Below are positions 9,811-20,529 of a stretch of DNA of 41,367 nt, piece after piece. Numbering within the stretch: the stretch's first letter is position 1; the number at the start of each line of letters is the position of its first letter. Source of the DNA: Phellopilus nigrolimitatus (Eukaryota > Basidiomycota > Agaricomycetes > Hymenochaetales > Hymenochaetaceae). The notes below the pieces were generated by a model. The model made no database searches and was not told where the DNA came from. It saw nothing but the letters and a program-made list of their open reading frames with translations. Location: positions 1 to 41,367 of the forward strand of contig JAJOHG010000230.1 in NCBI GenBank assembly GCA_021029095.1, given 5' to 3'. The position numbers and the translations under genes are program-made.

Positions 9811-10253
9811 TTTCGAATAGCAGCTGCAGCAAAGACGAGAATTTCAAATGAAATACGAATGGTATGCAGCTCTCGCGAGCTTAGCAAGATCCCCCTGGAT
9901 TCAAGCCTGCAGGAACTTCTGAGATAAGAGACGATTACGTCACGAGACTTCAGCCGAAAACTTCAAGTATTCGTGGGAAGATGTGTAGACCGCTTGTTAT
10001 AATTTATTATATAATTGCCTACTTACAACCGTGCCAAAACAAAAAAAAAGAAGAGAAACGCCGAGTGGACCATGTCATCAAACAGAATGCATTGCAAAAT
10101 CATAGTACATTTTTGAGATTTTTCCTCGTTCTTCCCTATTCAATACATGACATAGCAGTTACTTCTTTTTGCAACATTTGGTCTCCAGCGCTTTTCAGAG
10201 AATTTCAAGACAAACAAGAAAAGAAAAGATACTACATAGTAAAAGCCGAGTAT
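9811..10253. other. Intergenic region between ALDH copy 1 and RNase Z exon 1
   Basis: On the minus strand this stretch holds the 3' UTR of the aldehyde dehydrogenase and the promoter of RNase Z. It is AT-rich with an A-run near 10042. I see no clear TATA box and no coding signal. Confidence 0.45.
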
Positions 10254-12401
10254 TCAGATTGGCATGCTCAGGTTGACATGCACCGCCTTGACCGCCGAGT
10301 AGCTGTGAAGCAAAATAAGCTTCGAGGACTCCATTTGGATCGATTGGATGACCTACTTCGCTAGCGCATACTCCCCCAGCTCGCGCCCGATGCCGCTCTG
10401 CTTGTACCCGCCAAACGGCACCTGCGCGTTCACCGAGTTTACGCAATTCACCCACGCCGTGCCCGCGTGCAGCTTGTGCGCGACGCGCAGCGCCCGGTCG
10501 ATGTTCTTCGAGAACACCGCCGCCGCGAGCCCGTATTGCGAGTCGTTCGCCTGCCGGATCACGTCCTCCTCGGAAGAGAACTTGATCACGACGCCCACCG
10601 GCCCAAAGATCTCCTCGCGCACGATCTTCATCTCCGGGTGCGTGTCCGTGAAGATCGTCGGCTGGATGAAGTACCCCTCTTCGCCGTGCCGCTCGCCGCC
10701 GTGGTGCAGCGTCGCGCCCTCCGAGCGGCCCGAGTCGATGTAGCCCATGATGCGCTGCAAGGAGAATTAAACGTGAGACTCAATGCTAATAAGAGGCACG
10801 CACGTCGAATTGCAGCTGCGAGACTTGCGGGCCCTGATACGTATCAACGCCGAACGGGTCGCCAATCTTGATCGTCTGCGCCTTTGCGGTGAATTTCTGT
10901 AGGAACTCGTCGTAGATCTTCTCGTGCACGAAGATGCGCGTGCCCGCACAGCACGCCTGGCCGTGGTTCCAACTGGTGCAGCAAACTTGAGTACATGCAA
11001 AATAAAGTCTGCAGACACGTACAAGACGCCGTGCGACGCCCAATCGACAGCCTGGTCGACGTCCGCGTCGTCGAATATGATATTCGGGCTCTTCCCGCCC
11101 AGCTCGAGCGTCACCTTCTTCAGGTTTGTCTGCGAGGCGGTTTCCATAATACGCCGTCCGACGAGCGTGCTTCCGGTGAACGCGACCTTCTCGATGTGAG
11201 GGTGCGCCGCAATCGCCGCGCCCGCAACAGATCCATATCCGTTGACGATGTTCACGACGCCTGGAGGGAAGCCCGCCTCTGCGATCAGCGGCGCCATGCG
11301 CAGCGCGGTGAGCGGCGTGAACTCGGACGGCTTGAGCACGATCGTGTTCCCCGTCGCGAGCGCGGGGCCGATTTTCCACGCCATCATCAGAAGCGGGAAG
11401 TTCCACGGGATGATCTGCCCGCACACGCCAATAGGCTCATGGCGTGTATACGCGAGTTTGCTCTCGTCGACCTCGATGACCTTCCCCTGGTTCTTGTCGG
11501 CCCATCCGCCGTAGTACCGCAGGCATTGGATAGCACCCGGGATGTCGGCTGTTTTCGCCCACGTGAATGTTTTGCCTAGACAGAATCAAATTGTAATCAT
11601 AAGCAAGTTGAGAATTGAATATGTTTTAATTCAAGGAACGAGGCAGCTAGCTTGTGCAAAATCTGCGATCTGGAGCGCGCTATGCTGTCAGCCAGGTACC
11701 GAAACCACAAGACATGGTGGGAAACAGCGCCAGTGCCCCGAAAAAGCGTGACCCTGTCGAAGATAGACAAGATTGCTGGGATTTGGATGCGAGTTCGAGC
11801 GAGGGTGCTGAGGTACTTGCGCTGGGCGTGTTCCTTGCAAAACTCAAATTGTTCAACTCCGCCGTGGAGATGACCTCAGCCTCATATGTGTCCAGAGATT
11901 GGACTTCTTGCCCAAACTAGCTGCCCGGAAGGGAAAAAAAAATGATGCGCACCGTTGTCAAGAGCCTCGATGGCCGCGAGCTCGTCGTGACACTCATCCA
12001 TGAGCTGCGCGAGCTTCATGAGGCACTTGCCGCGCTCGTGGCCGGGCATGTTCAGGCCCCACACCGTGTCGTACGCCTCGCGCGCGGCCTTCACCGCGGC
12101 GTCGACGTCCTTCTCCGTCCCGAGCGAGATCTTCGTCGTCAGCTTGCCGGTCGCTGCCACGCTGCTCAGCTGCCGCTTGGGCGCATGGGAGCCATCTCAC
12201 CTGGATTGATGACGCTAAACATAGCGGGCTCAGCATCTATCACCAAGCAGTATATCGGAAGGAAACGCGAACGCAAACGCACTCATGTGTCTTGCCGTCG
12301 ACGCCATCGACGAACTTGCCGCCGATGTAGAGGCCAGTGTTGATGGAGATCTTTCCTTTGTAGACGGGCGTAACAAACTCGTGTATGAAGGTCTGAGGCA
12401 T
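10254..12401 (-). CDS. NAD(P)+-dependent aldehyde dehydrogenase, copy 1
   Basis: It oxidises aldehydes to carboxylic acids, probably in the cytosol since no targeting peptide is seen. Seven exons (12401-12283, 12214-12201, 12153-11953, 11575-11023, 10972-10804, 10754-10357, 10302-10254) keep one frame and give 500 residues, the usual length. Catalytic elements are all present: PWNFP (Asn170), KPSE (Lys193), FTGSTLVGR (244-252), ELGGKSP (Glu269), the nucleophile in GQACCAGTR (Cys303), EIFGPV and PFGGYKQSG. Exon 2 is only 14 bp. Intron 3 is 377 bp because it holds a small TIR element. The close tandem paralogue at 14211-16466 has the same exon structure. Such enzymes serve ethanol and acetaldehyde use or aromatic and lipid aldehyde detoxification; the substrate cannot be read from sequence. 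Confidence 0.95.
11642..11925. mobile_element. Small TIR element (MITE-like) in ALDH copy 1 intron 3
   Basis: The ends are GGCAGCTAGCTTG (11642-11654) and CAAACTAGCTGCC (11913-11925), inverted repeats of 13 bp with one mismatch, 284 bp apart end to end. A diverged homologue sits in the same intron of ALDH copy 2, so the insertion predates the duplication. No coding capacity or clear target-site duplication is visible. Confidence 0.6.
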
Positions 12402-12456
12402 GGTGAGAATGGGGGACCAGTGAGAATGAGGAGTGATACAAGTTAGAGCAGAGCTT

Positions 12457-12464
12457 ACTTATAG
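12457..12464 (-). promoter_or_regulatory. TATA box of ALDH copy 1
   Basis: CTATAAGT on the minus strand, about 55 bp upstream of the ATG. The paralogue has the same motif at the same distance (16516-16523). The rest of the two promoters differs, so conservation of this element supports function. Confidence 0.55.
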
Positions 12465-12689
12465 TCAGTGCGGCGCTCCGCACTTACGAAACATCGTGGA
12501 GAAAAGTGGGTATTTTAACGACGTATGCGAAGCTGCAATGCTTCGGAATACAGACAAGTGTGGCAAGAGAGCGACCTAGAGCCAGTGCCATCAGCACGGC
12601 GGTGATATTCATGGCCATCGAACCAACGAGGAAGGTGCCTTGAGTTCCTTAAAAAACCAAAACCTTGGGATCCCGTTGCATCTCTTCGG

Positions 12690-13337
12690 TTTATGAGAGA
12701 ATGACAATAATAGGTCGACGATAAGAAGCATGTAATTTGCCTCGATGGTCGAATGCTGCTGCATCGACGCGTATGCCTTCAACGACAGCATGGTCGAAAA
12801 ATCCAAAAGACCGACGATATTGCCTCTGGCCGATTTTTCGAGATGCGCGCTGTGCAGAGGGCGCGACGGGCTCGCGCACAGCGCAACGCTGCGCGGACTT
12901 TGCTCTTATCATTTCCAAGATGCAGCGGAGGACGAAGGCACGTGGGCTGGCGGGGCCGTACGGTGTTGGTGTATCTGAGATCGAGGAATGTTTAGCCTGG
13001 CTGCAACTCTTTCGCGAGCAGAGAAAGAGGGCGTATACCGGCTTCATACGCTGAACTGCGAGCGGGCGTTTCGGTGTATGGTGACTAAGAGCGCAAAGAT
13101 ACCCATGATGATCGGGCTGAGAGGCAAATTGGCGCGCCGCGCCTTCCGCGCAATCGAGCATTTTGCAAAACAGGGACAAGAAATATTTTTTGACTGCCAG
13201 ATACGATGATTGAGGGATACAGAAGAACGAGTTTACACGATGTCCCCGTTGCCGAGGTTATCCAGACCGTGACTCGAACACGGATGCGTTTCAGAGGGGC
13301 CGCATTTGCTCGACGTCGCCAGTGTGGTTATGGACAT
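12690..13337 (-). pseudogene. Truncated RNase Z copy
   Basis: It aligns with the intact RNase Z at 2799-9810. Exon 1 (13337-13237) reads MSITTLATSSKCGPSE against [16 protein letters not shown], so the GTSSGGG turn is spoiled. A 76-bp intron follows whose acceptor AG is lost. Exon 2 has LDCAEGAARQF, then a deletion removes the whole HLHFDH zinc motif and intron 2. The intron 3 donor GTATAC and the VDAA.FDHRG region of exon 4 remain. Homology ends in intron 4 near 12700, so exons 5 and 6 are absent. It cannot be an active nuclease. It lies downstream of ALDH copy 2 just as RNase Z lies downstream of ALDH copy 1, so both came from one tandem duplication. Confidence 0.85.
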
Positions 13338-14210
13338 GTCGCAGGGAACTGTTTCCAGTCTTAGTAGCAGCTGCAGGGATAGGAATTGCAAGCTTGCAAG
13401 TAGAGCACGAAGAGGTAGAACTCAAGAGTCAAGGGTGCTCAGCGCCATTGCTAGTCTAGCGTGGGAACAGCAAATTCGACGCGTCCAGTCGCGTCGCGCG
13501 TGCCATCTTTCACTCAATTCTTTGCTCCTAGCGCCACGATACTACAGATTATCAGAGACGGCACTGCATATGCCACGGAGCTCTCTTGCTGTTTTTCGAA
13601 CACTTGAAGAACCGTGCCACCGACGTTGGTGGTAGGCGTCGAAATAAGTGCGGCTGCTCCTTGCTGCAACAATCTTTCTCCGTGGACCCTTACGTAAGTC
13701 ATGATATTGCCGCGTTGTCTGAGACTGTCCTGGGGGATGCATATGGACCTATCACGCTTTCTGGGACGAGCTTGGTGGTTTATAAGGCCGTGTCACCAAT
13801 GTCCGTGAGTGGGACGTCGAGTTAGTGAGGGCTGCAATGTTTTTCGCCTGGTTGTTTTCGAAGGACGATCAACCGGAGGTGAGCTTCTCCGTCTTACGAC
13901 AGGCCACGCGAGCACAAAAGTACATATATGACGTTAATTACCGGCGCGTGTATCAAGCACCAGACGAGCGGTATATCTTAGACGAATGTCGGGGATGAGT
14001 CGCGAGATGGCCGCTATTTAATCGCAGTTCGGGCGCGCATGTAAGGCGAAGCTCTGAAGGCAATGAAATGAAATTTGGAATGTGGGAACCATAGTACAGA
14101 AATTTACTTTCTTTTTTCTCTATTCAATACATGGCATAATCGATTCATTCCGCGAGCAGGGGAGAAAGGAAAAATGAGAAAGAAAGAAAAAATGAGTAGG
14201 CAGTATATGC
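13338..14210. other. Region without a recognised gene
   Basis: This is the stretch between the RNase Z pseudogene and ALDH copy 2, so part of it should be ALDH 3' UTR and part RNase Z promoter remains. A 53-codon open frame (13837-13998, +) begins MFFAWLFSKDDQPEV and ends ERYILDECRG; it is not recognised and has no clear promoter. Other open frames here show no family resemblance. A pyrimidine-rich run lies at 14107-14125. Confidence 0.4.
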
Positions 14211-16466
14211 TCAGATCTGCATGGCCAGGTTGACATGCACCGCCTTCACAGCCGTGTAACTGCGAAAGAAAAAGAAAAAGAAAAATCAGCTCCGCGGCCT
14301 CGCAACGCAGAACAAACAGAACAGAGTTCGCTCACTTCGCCAACGCATACTCGCCCAGCTCGCGCCCGATGCCGCTCTGCTTGTACCCGCCAAACGGCAC
14401 CTGCGTGTTCAGCGTGTTCGCGCAGTTCACCCACGCCGTGCCCGCGTGCAGCTTGTGCGCGACGCGCAGCGCCCGGTCGATGTTCTTCGAGAACACCGCC
14501 GACGCGAGCCCGTACTCCGAGTCGTTCGCCTGCCGGATCACGTCCTCCTCGCTCGAGAACTTGATCACGACGCCCACCGGCCCGAAGATCTCCTCGCGCA
14601 CGATCTTCATCTCCGAGTGCGTGTCCGTGAAGATCGTCGGCTGGATAAAGAACCCCTCTTCGCCGTGCCGCTCGCCGCCGTGGTGCAGCGTCGCGCCCTC
14701 CGAGCGGCCCGAGTCGATGTAGCCCATGATGCGCTGCAAGGAGAATTAAACGTGAGACTCAATGCTAATAAGAGGCACGCACGTCGAATTGCAGCTGCGA
14801 GACCTGCGGGCCTTGGTGGGTGTCCGCGCCGAACGGGTCGCCGATCTTGATCGTCTTCGCCTTCGCAGTGAATTTCTCCAGGAACTCGTCGTAGATCTTC
14901 TCGTGCACGAAGATGCGCGTGCCCGCACAGCACGCCTGGCCGTGGTTCCAGCTGTTTGAAATCAGTAAATGTATGAGTATAATCGACAAGTACGTACAAG
15001 ACGCCGTGCGCCGCCCAGTTGACGGCCTGCGTGATATCCGCGTCGTCGAAGATGATATTCGGGCTCTTCCCGCCGAGCTCGAGCGTCACCTTTTTCAGGT
15101 TCGTCTGCGACGCAATCTCCATGATCCGTCGCCCGACGAGCGTGCTTCCGGTGAACGCGACCTTCTCGATGTGGGGGTGCGCCGCAATCGCCGCGCCCGC
15201 ATCGGATCCGTATCCGTTGACGATGTTCACGACGCCCGGGGGGAAGCCCGCCTCTGCGATCAGCGGCGCCATGCGCAGCGCGGTGAGCGGCGTGAACTCG
15301 GACGGCTTGAGCACAATCGTGTTCCCCGTCGCGAGCGCGGGGCCGAGCTTCCAGGCCATCATCATGAGGGGAAAGTTCCACGGGATGATTTGTCCGCACA
15401 CGCCGATGGGCTCGTGCCGCGTGTACGCGAGCTTGCTCTCGTCGACCTCGATGACCTTCCCTTGATTTTTGTCCGCCCAGCCGCCGTAGTACCGCAGACA
15501 TTGGATCGCACCCGGAATATCGGCTGTCTTCGCCCACGTGAATGTCTTGCCTTGAAAACAACAGAAAATATTGGCATAAGCAAAACGAATGTTCCGTTAT
15601 TTCTTTCGAGAAAGGAAAGGAGGGCAGCTAGCTTGAACAAAAACAGCTGGACAAGGGCCGAAGCCACCTATAGTTTGGCAGCTGTCAGCTAGTGGGAGCC
15701 CAAGAACCACAGGGTCGGCGGGGGCTAAGAGAAAGGTTTATCCTGCCAGGGGTAGACGATGTCGCTACGTTTTGGCTACTGGATGTTATCGAGTATGACA
15801 AACGGGCTGTCGAGGGACGTCGAATACAACAAGCGCTTTTAAGAAATTTCGAAGGTAGTTACGGAGAGGAAATGAGTGAAAGGAGGCCACGAATCCAGAG
15901 ACCTAAGTTCAATGCTGAGCCAAGGCCCAGAAGCTGGACTCCTTGAAACCGTGCGCCTATAGCGCAATTCTGCGCAAGCTAGCTGCCCCGAAGGCAGGGA
16001 AAGAGCGGCTCACCGTTATCGAGAGCCTCAATGGCTGCGAGCTCGTCGTGGCAGTCGTCCATGAGCTGCGCGAGCTTCATGAGGCACTTGCCGCGCTCGT
16101 AGCCGGGCGTGTTCAGGCCCCACACCGTGTCGTACGCCTCGCGCGCGGCCTTCACAGCGACGTCGACGTCCTTCGCCGTCCCGAGGGAGATCTTCGTCGT
16201 CAGCTTGCCCGTCGCTGCGGGCCTGCTCTCAGCCGCTGGCTGGACGTAGTCTCAGCGCCGATAAGCACTCACCTGGATTGACAACACTAAAGAAGAGGAC
16301 AATTTTCAGCGCTGGCTCGCGGAATGAGGAACGCGCAACAGACGCACTCGTGTGTTTTTCCGTCGACGCCGTCGACGAACTTGCCGCCGATGTAGAGGCC
16401 GGTGTTGAAGGAGGTCTTTCCCTTGAAGACGGGCGTGTCGAACTCGTATGAGAAGGTCTGGGGCAT
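14211..16466 (-). CDS. NAD(P)+-dependent aldehyde dehydrogenase, copy 2
   Basis: This tandem paralogue of copy 1 has identical exon lengths: 16466-16348, 16286-16273 (14 bp), 16214-16014, 15550-14998, 14951-14783, 14733-14336 and 14259-14211, 500 residues, no break. Catalytic residues are conserved (WNFP, Glu in ELGGKSP, Cys in [18 protein letters not shown]). It ends [10 protein letters not shown] where copy 1 ends [10 protein letters not shown]. Intron 3 is 463 bp and holds the second copy of the small TIR element. Intron 6 contains an AAAGA-type purine repeat (14264-14285). Introns 4 and 6 differ from copy 1, but intron 5 is identical, which suggests local gene conversion. Both copies look functional and could differ in expression. 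Confidence 0.95.
15623..15987. mobile_element. Small TIR element (MITE-like) in ALDH copy 2 intron 3
   Basis: GGCAGCTAGCTTG (15623-15635) and its perfect reverse complement (15975-15987) bound 365 bp. The interior shares patches such as GCTGTCAGC and AACCACA with the element in ALDH copy 1, but has diverged and differs in length. No open frame of note. Confidence 0.62.
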
Positions 16467-18033
16467 GATGGGAAAGTGAGGAGGAATGGGAGGGAAAGAG
16501 TGACGATATGCGCCTACTTATAGTCGCCTGGTATCTCGATACTGCGGGGTTCCGGGATGACCAAAGACAGTGAGAACCTGCGGGGTATTCTAGCGTCACA
16601 TGAGAAGCTGCGAACGTTCGGAGCACAGAACGATCGCATGACCGTGGCGCGGACCACTGAGATCCAGTGTGATCAGCACGGCGGTGATCCGCATTCATCG
16701 AACCCCACGCCTAAGAGCCAAGCTTTGCCTTTATCTCCTAGGCGTTACATTACAGTAGTTTCCCTATTTTCGAACATTTTCGAAGGCTTTGTTGTCGAAA
16801 TATGAAGTTATCAAAAACCAGCATTTGTAAACAGCTTGGGGGCTTGGGATAAGCTGGATTTTGCGTTGATAAAGACCGACCCCATGGAGAAGAAGGATTT
16901 CTTCGAATCTTCGATATTCAACCAACGGGCCGCCTCAAAGAGGAAGATGACGCGGAAGTTTTCGTAAGGACGATCCAAAGACCAATACAAATGCGGATAA
17001 TAACGGAGTACCGAAATGCATTACGTCACTTTCTCATCATACAAAGAGTTTGTTCCGACTCTAGATACCGATCTTCTGACCAGGATGCCTGTCTTGCCAA
17101 AAAATTTCTATTCCTACAACATTCCAGATAGATCTTGCTTAATAACCACTAAAGTGGAGTCGTGGACGGCAGGCTTCGCCAGCTACTTCCGTTGCAGCTC
17201 AATCACAGCATCTGTATCTCTACCTACCATCCTTTCTTTCTTATCTTTTTCTTCTACCAATAGGTGCCAGCTGATTTTTGTTGCGTGAATATTGGTGCCG
17301 CTCACGCAGCAGACACACACACAGGCTAATCTATGTCAACCTGTATATTGTCTCTAATCATAGTTGGCACCGGTTTTGCGTTTTGTATTTTTGAGCTTCT
17401 GCAGTGCATGTTTTCCTTCTGCTGCCACGCATGCCAAGTGAAATGCTTGGCAGCATGCAAGCTTACTTCAAGGAGAAGCTATCTCAGCGGGCGTCTTCCA
17501 TACTCGAGCACGAGACTGAGCCGGGGCCAAAGGGCAGAAACTGGTGGTACCGGGCCATACGGTCGGAGACCTCTTGCAGGGCGAAAAGAGATTCATTCTA
17601 AGGTTGGCGCTGCCCCGGAGCAAACAGCGTCAGAGGAGAGATTGCGGCCGCTGTCATCACGCTGCCTGAGTTGGGAGGTGTCCTGACATAAATTCTCCAG
17701 AGGGGAACAATCACACTCAGTTCATGTGTATGAGCGAACTGGTATTCCTCCGCACAGCGAAGATGCTTTGCATTACAATGACAATTAAATAAGGGCAGAA
17801 TGAGACGGCAGAAATAAATAGAATAGGAGTGTATGTGTGTTTGATAGTCCTACACATCATCTGCACAACTGTTATTACATTAGTGAGTAAGCGGACACAG
17901 GCCGTCATGGTCCGGCATGGGGAGAAATTCTCTCTGCCTCGATAAGCAGATAAAAAATCACTGAGTGGGGTACGTCTTGATCCTATGTAGCGACCTGGAC
18001 AAAAAGTACATGCAAATGCTACTTATCTACGTA
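16467..18033. other. 1.6-kb region without a recognised gene
   Basis: The right part should be the 3' flank of the Crinkler-kinase gene and the left part the promoter of ALDH copy 2. Open frames such as 17333-17686 (+) and 17404-17601 (+) have no family features I can name, no matching introns and no partner exons. I do not call them genes. It may hold decayed sequence too diverged to recognise. Confidence 0.4.
16516..16523 (-). promoter_or_regulatory. TATA box of ALDH copy 2
   Basis: CTATAAGT on the minus strand, about 50 bp upstream of the ATG at 16466, matching the element upstream of copy 1. Confidence 0.55.
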
Positions 18034-19393
18034 CTACATGGCAGAAACGGGGACAACATGAGGCTCCGGGAAAGCATCAACCGTAGGACGGAACCTCTTC
18101 AAAGGTCTATTGCCCGTCTTCTCGTCTGTCATCTCCATCACGTTCTCTTCCGCTACCAACGTCTTACCCTCGGAGGCAGTTGCTTCATCATCTCTGTCCA
18201 TTGTCCGAGCATCTCGTTCACACCAGTCTCTCAGCTGAGGTCGTTCGTTGGGATCGTTGCTCAACAGCCTGGACGCGAACAGCTTCAGACCCTCGTCGTC
18301 TCCTTGATGCTCCTTCAGGAACACCATGAAGACTACGCCACATGAGTATCGATCAGCCTTGATCGGACTGTACCAGCGATCCTCATCATCCCTTTCGCCG
18401 ATTTCGGGAGCCAACCACCCTTCGCTGCCGGTACAGCCCGTCACCTGCTCCTCTTCATCCTTCACCTGGACGGACAAATCGAAATCAATGATCTTTACGA
18501 CATAAGTGCTGGTATAGAGCAAATTCGCGGGCTTGATGTCCATATGCGCGATGCCGTGTTCGTGAAGGAAGGCGACGCCCAGTGCTACGTCACGACTGGC
18601 CCTAATGTATCGTCCGTGCAGCTTCCCTTCGGACCCAAGCACGAGCGAATAGGCGACATTCCCGAGGAACGGAAGTATGATGCACTTCCCAACGCTCGAG
18701 TCAACCACATCAATAAGATCGATGATGTTCTCGCAGCGAGGTTGTTCTTTCCGTAGTTTCTCGAGTATCTCCAACTCTTTCGAATCTGCGCGCAGCCGCT
18801 TTGCAATGTAAGCCTCATCTCGTCCAATCTGGCGAACCTCATAGATATTATCTCGTTGCTGGAAACAGACATCAGATGATAAGATGTGGCCTTTCTTTGA
18901 GCCATTAAACGCACTATGAACAATAGTGGTTCCTCCACTAGCTCGTAGCCTGCCGCATTAAAAGGAGTGGCACTGCCCTGGGGAGTATCATGATCTTGGG
19001 ATCCTATAGCTGAATGAACGATATGAGCAGATCATAAGAGCAAGAGTCGATGCGCAACGCACCGGTAATCTGCACAATGAGCGTTTCATCGGAAGCGAGG
19101 CTGAGTTCTGCCACTGTGTCCCGTGGGTCGACGTGCTCGACATCGTTACTCTCTTCGGAGAAATTGAAATTCTTAATGCCATTCTTCAAAACTTCAGTCC
19201 TCCCTTTGCCTATGTTCCTGTCCTTACACCTCCACACGATGAGTTGCGCTGCATCAACTTTGCCGAGGACGTTCGGGTTGCGGTCCTTGACCTTGTTCTT
19301 CAAGGCGGAAACAGTGGAATCGTGAGGCACATGCACTCTGCCTGACTCTCCGAGTGGCTTCTTTTTGTGGTCGATGAGAAGATACCAGACCTC
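18034..19393 (-). CDS. Crinkler (CRN)-type header domain fused to a protein kinase
   Basis: Exons 19393-19063, 19009-18915 and 18858-18034 join in phase. The first carries a ubiquitin-fold, CRN-like header: EVWYLLIDHKKKPLGE, then STVSALKNKVKDRNPN, VDAAQLIVWR and ETLIVQITG. The last two carry a kinase: invariant Lys in AYIAKRL, catalytic loop HMDIKPANLL, and DFD in place of DFG (IIDFDLS), with an APE-like LAPEIG. The glycine-rich loop is weak (VRQIGRDEAY). The tail is acidic, then basic (PLKRFRP). Fungal CRN-like proteins pair this header with variable effector domains, often kinases or nucleases, and are discussed as intra- or interspecies conflict systems. The true ATG is unresolved. An ATG at 19441 would reach the frame only over a 33-bp intron, so a further 5' exon is possible. 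Confidence 0.72.
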
Positions 19394-19441
19394 CTTCGGT
19401 AGGTGAAAGCGTCACGTGACTAACACGTGCAGTCCCGCCAT

Positions 19442-20529
19442 GGAACTGTTCGGTGTTCCTCGTTTCGGGCGAACCTCGTGCCTTCTATAGCCGGGCGGGG
19501 GTTGCCCACAGTCTCCGCCTCTAGTTTGGGCTCTTCCTGACGGAGTATGCAATCCGCCAGGCCATCGTTTGGCACTGTCTTACTTTCTGTTTTGTGTTTG
19601 TTTCTCATTGCCATGATTTATCCTTGACTCTCGAACCCCTTACCTCTCACTGTTCTTCCGAGATCCCATATTCTGACTCTTGCGTGCTTCGATCTCTCTC
19701 ACTTTCTCGTCGGGAAATGCCTCCTCTTCCAAGGCCTCCGACCTTCGCGTCTGGCTCGGGCTCGAGCTTATCCTCCAGCTCAACCTCGACCTCTTCCTCT
19801 GCCGCAGGCGCGCACGTCGCGTCCATGCGCGTCGGCATCTTTGGTGCACTCCTCGGCACGCTCCCCATCTAAGTTCTCTTTCTTTTATCAAGAAAAGGCT
19901 CTCCTTGAGCGATTCGACCTTTACACTCCTGATGTCTTCTCACGTATGACGCCCGTTACTTCTTTCACGCCTGGAACTTTGTCCGACCATCGACGACAAC
20001 TCGAGCGCCGTCGCCGCGTCGGCCAATCCGCAATCGGATGAAGGCGAGGAGAAGCAGACGATAGACAATGCGACGCGTGGATGCCGAGAAGGCAGGCGGA
20101 TGCCCTCGAGAGGCTAGCGTGTGTCCTTTCTTTTTTTCTTCGAGATCAAAAGTTGCTTATCTGCTAACGAAGCGCTATTGTATAACAGGCGTCACAATTG
20201 ATCCTCAGGAAAAATGGTAGGCAGGGGCAGCGAATACATACAATGGCAAATGGTATAAATGCACGCACTTGGGTGAGAAAACAGGCCGGCCAATATATGC
20301 CATGGAGGAAAATGGGGTCCGCACCGAAAGAAAGCGGACGGGTCCGTTCCGCAAAGCGATTTTTTAAAAAACAAAAGAGCTCACATATGCCTGAGCGGCG
20401 CGCTGTAATCTATAATGCAGTGAACGCGAAACTCAGCGATAACTTAAGTCGAAGTCGGGGGTTTTCCAGCATTATTATAAAAAATATAACCTACATACAT
20501 TACTAAAAACCTAACAAATGCTGCGTGCA
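19442..20529. other. Region without a confident gene
   Basis: A + strand frame (19720-19872) starts MPPLPRPPTFASGSGS, runs through a Ser-rich stretch and ends SMRVGIFGALLGTLPI. It could be the remains or first exon of a membrane protein, but I cannot join it to anything convincing downstream. The right part should contain the 3' UTR of MRH4. Nothing else is recognised. Confidence 0.35.

Noticed and set aside
13837..13998. 53-codon open frame as a gene
   Set aside because: It is short, unrecognised and without a partner exon; it is noted in the region entry only.
17333..17686. Cys-rich 117-codon frame as a small secreted protein gene
   Set aside because: The start is hydrophobic, but the rest has no Cys spacing pattern, no intron support and overlaps another frame; evidence is too weak.
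19594..20041. Membrane-protein gene (possible transporter)
   Set aside because: Only one short hydrophobic stretch (VGIFGALLGTL) is seen and no downstream exon could be joined.
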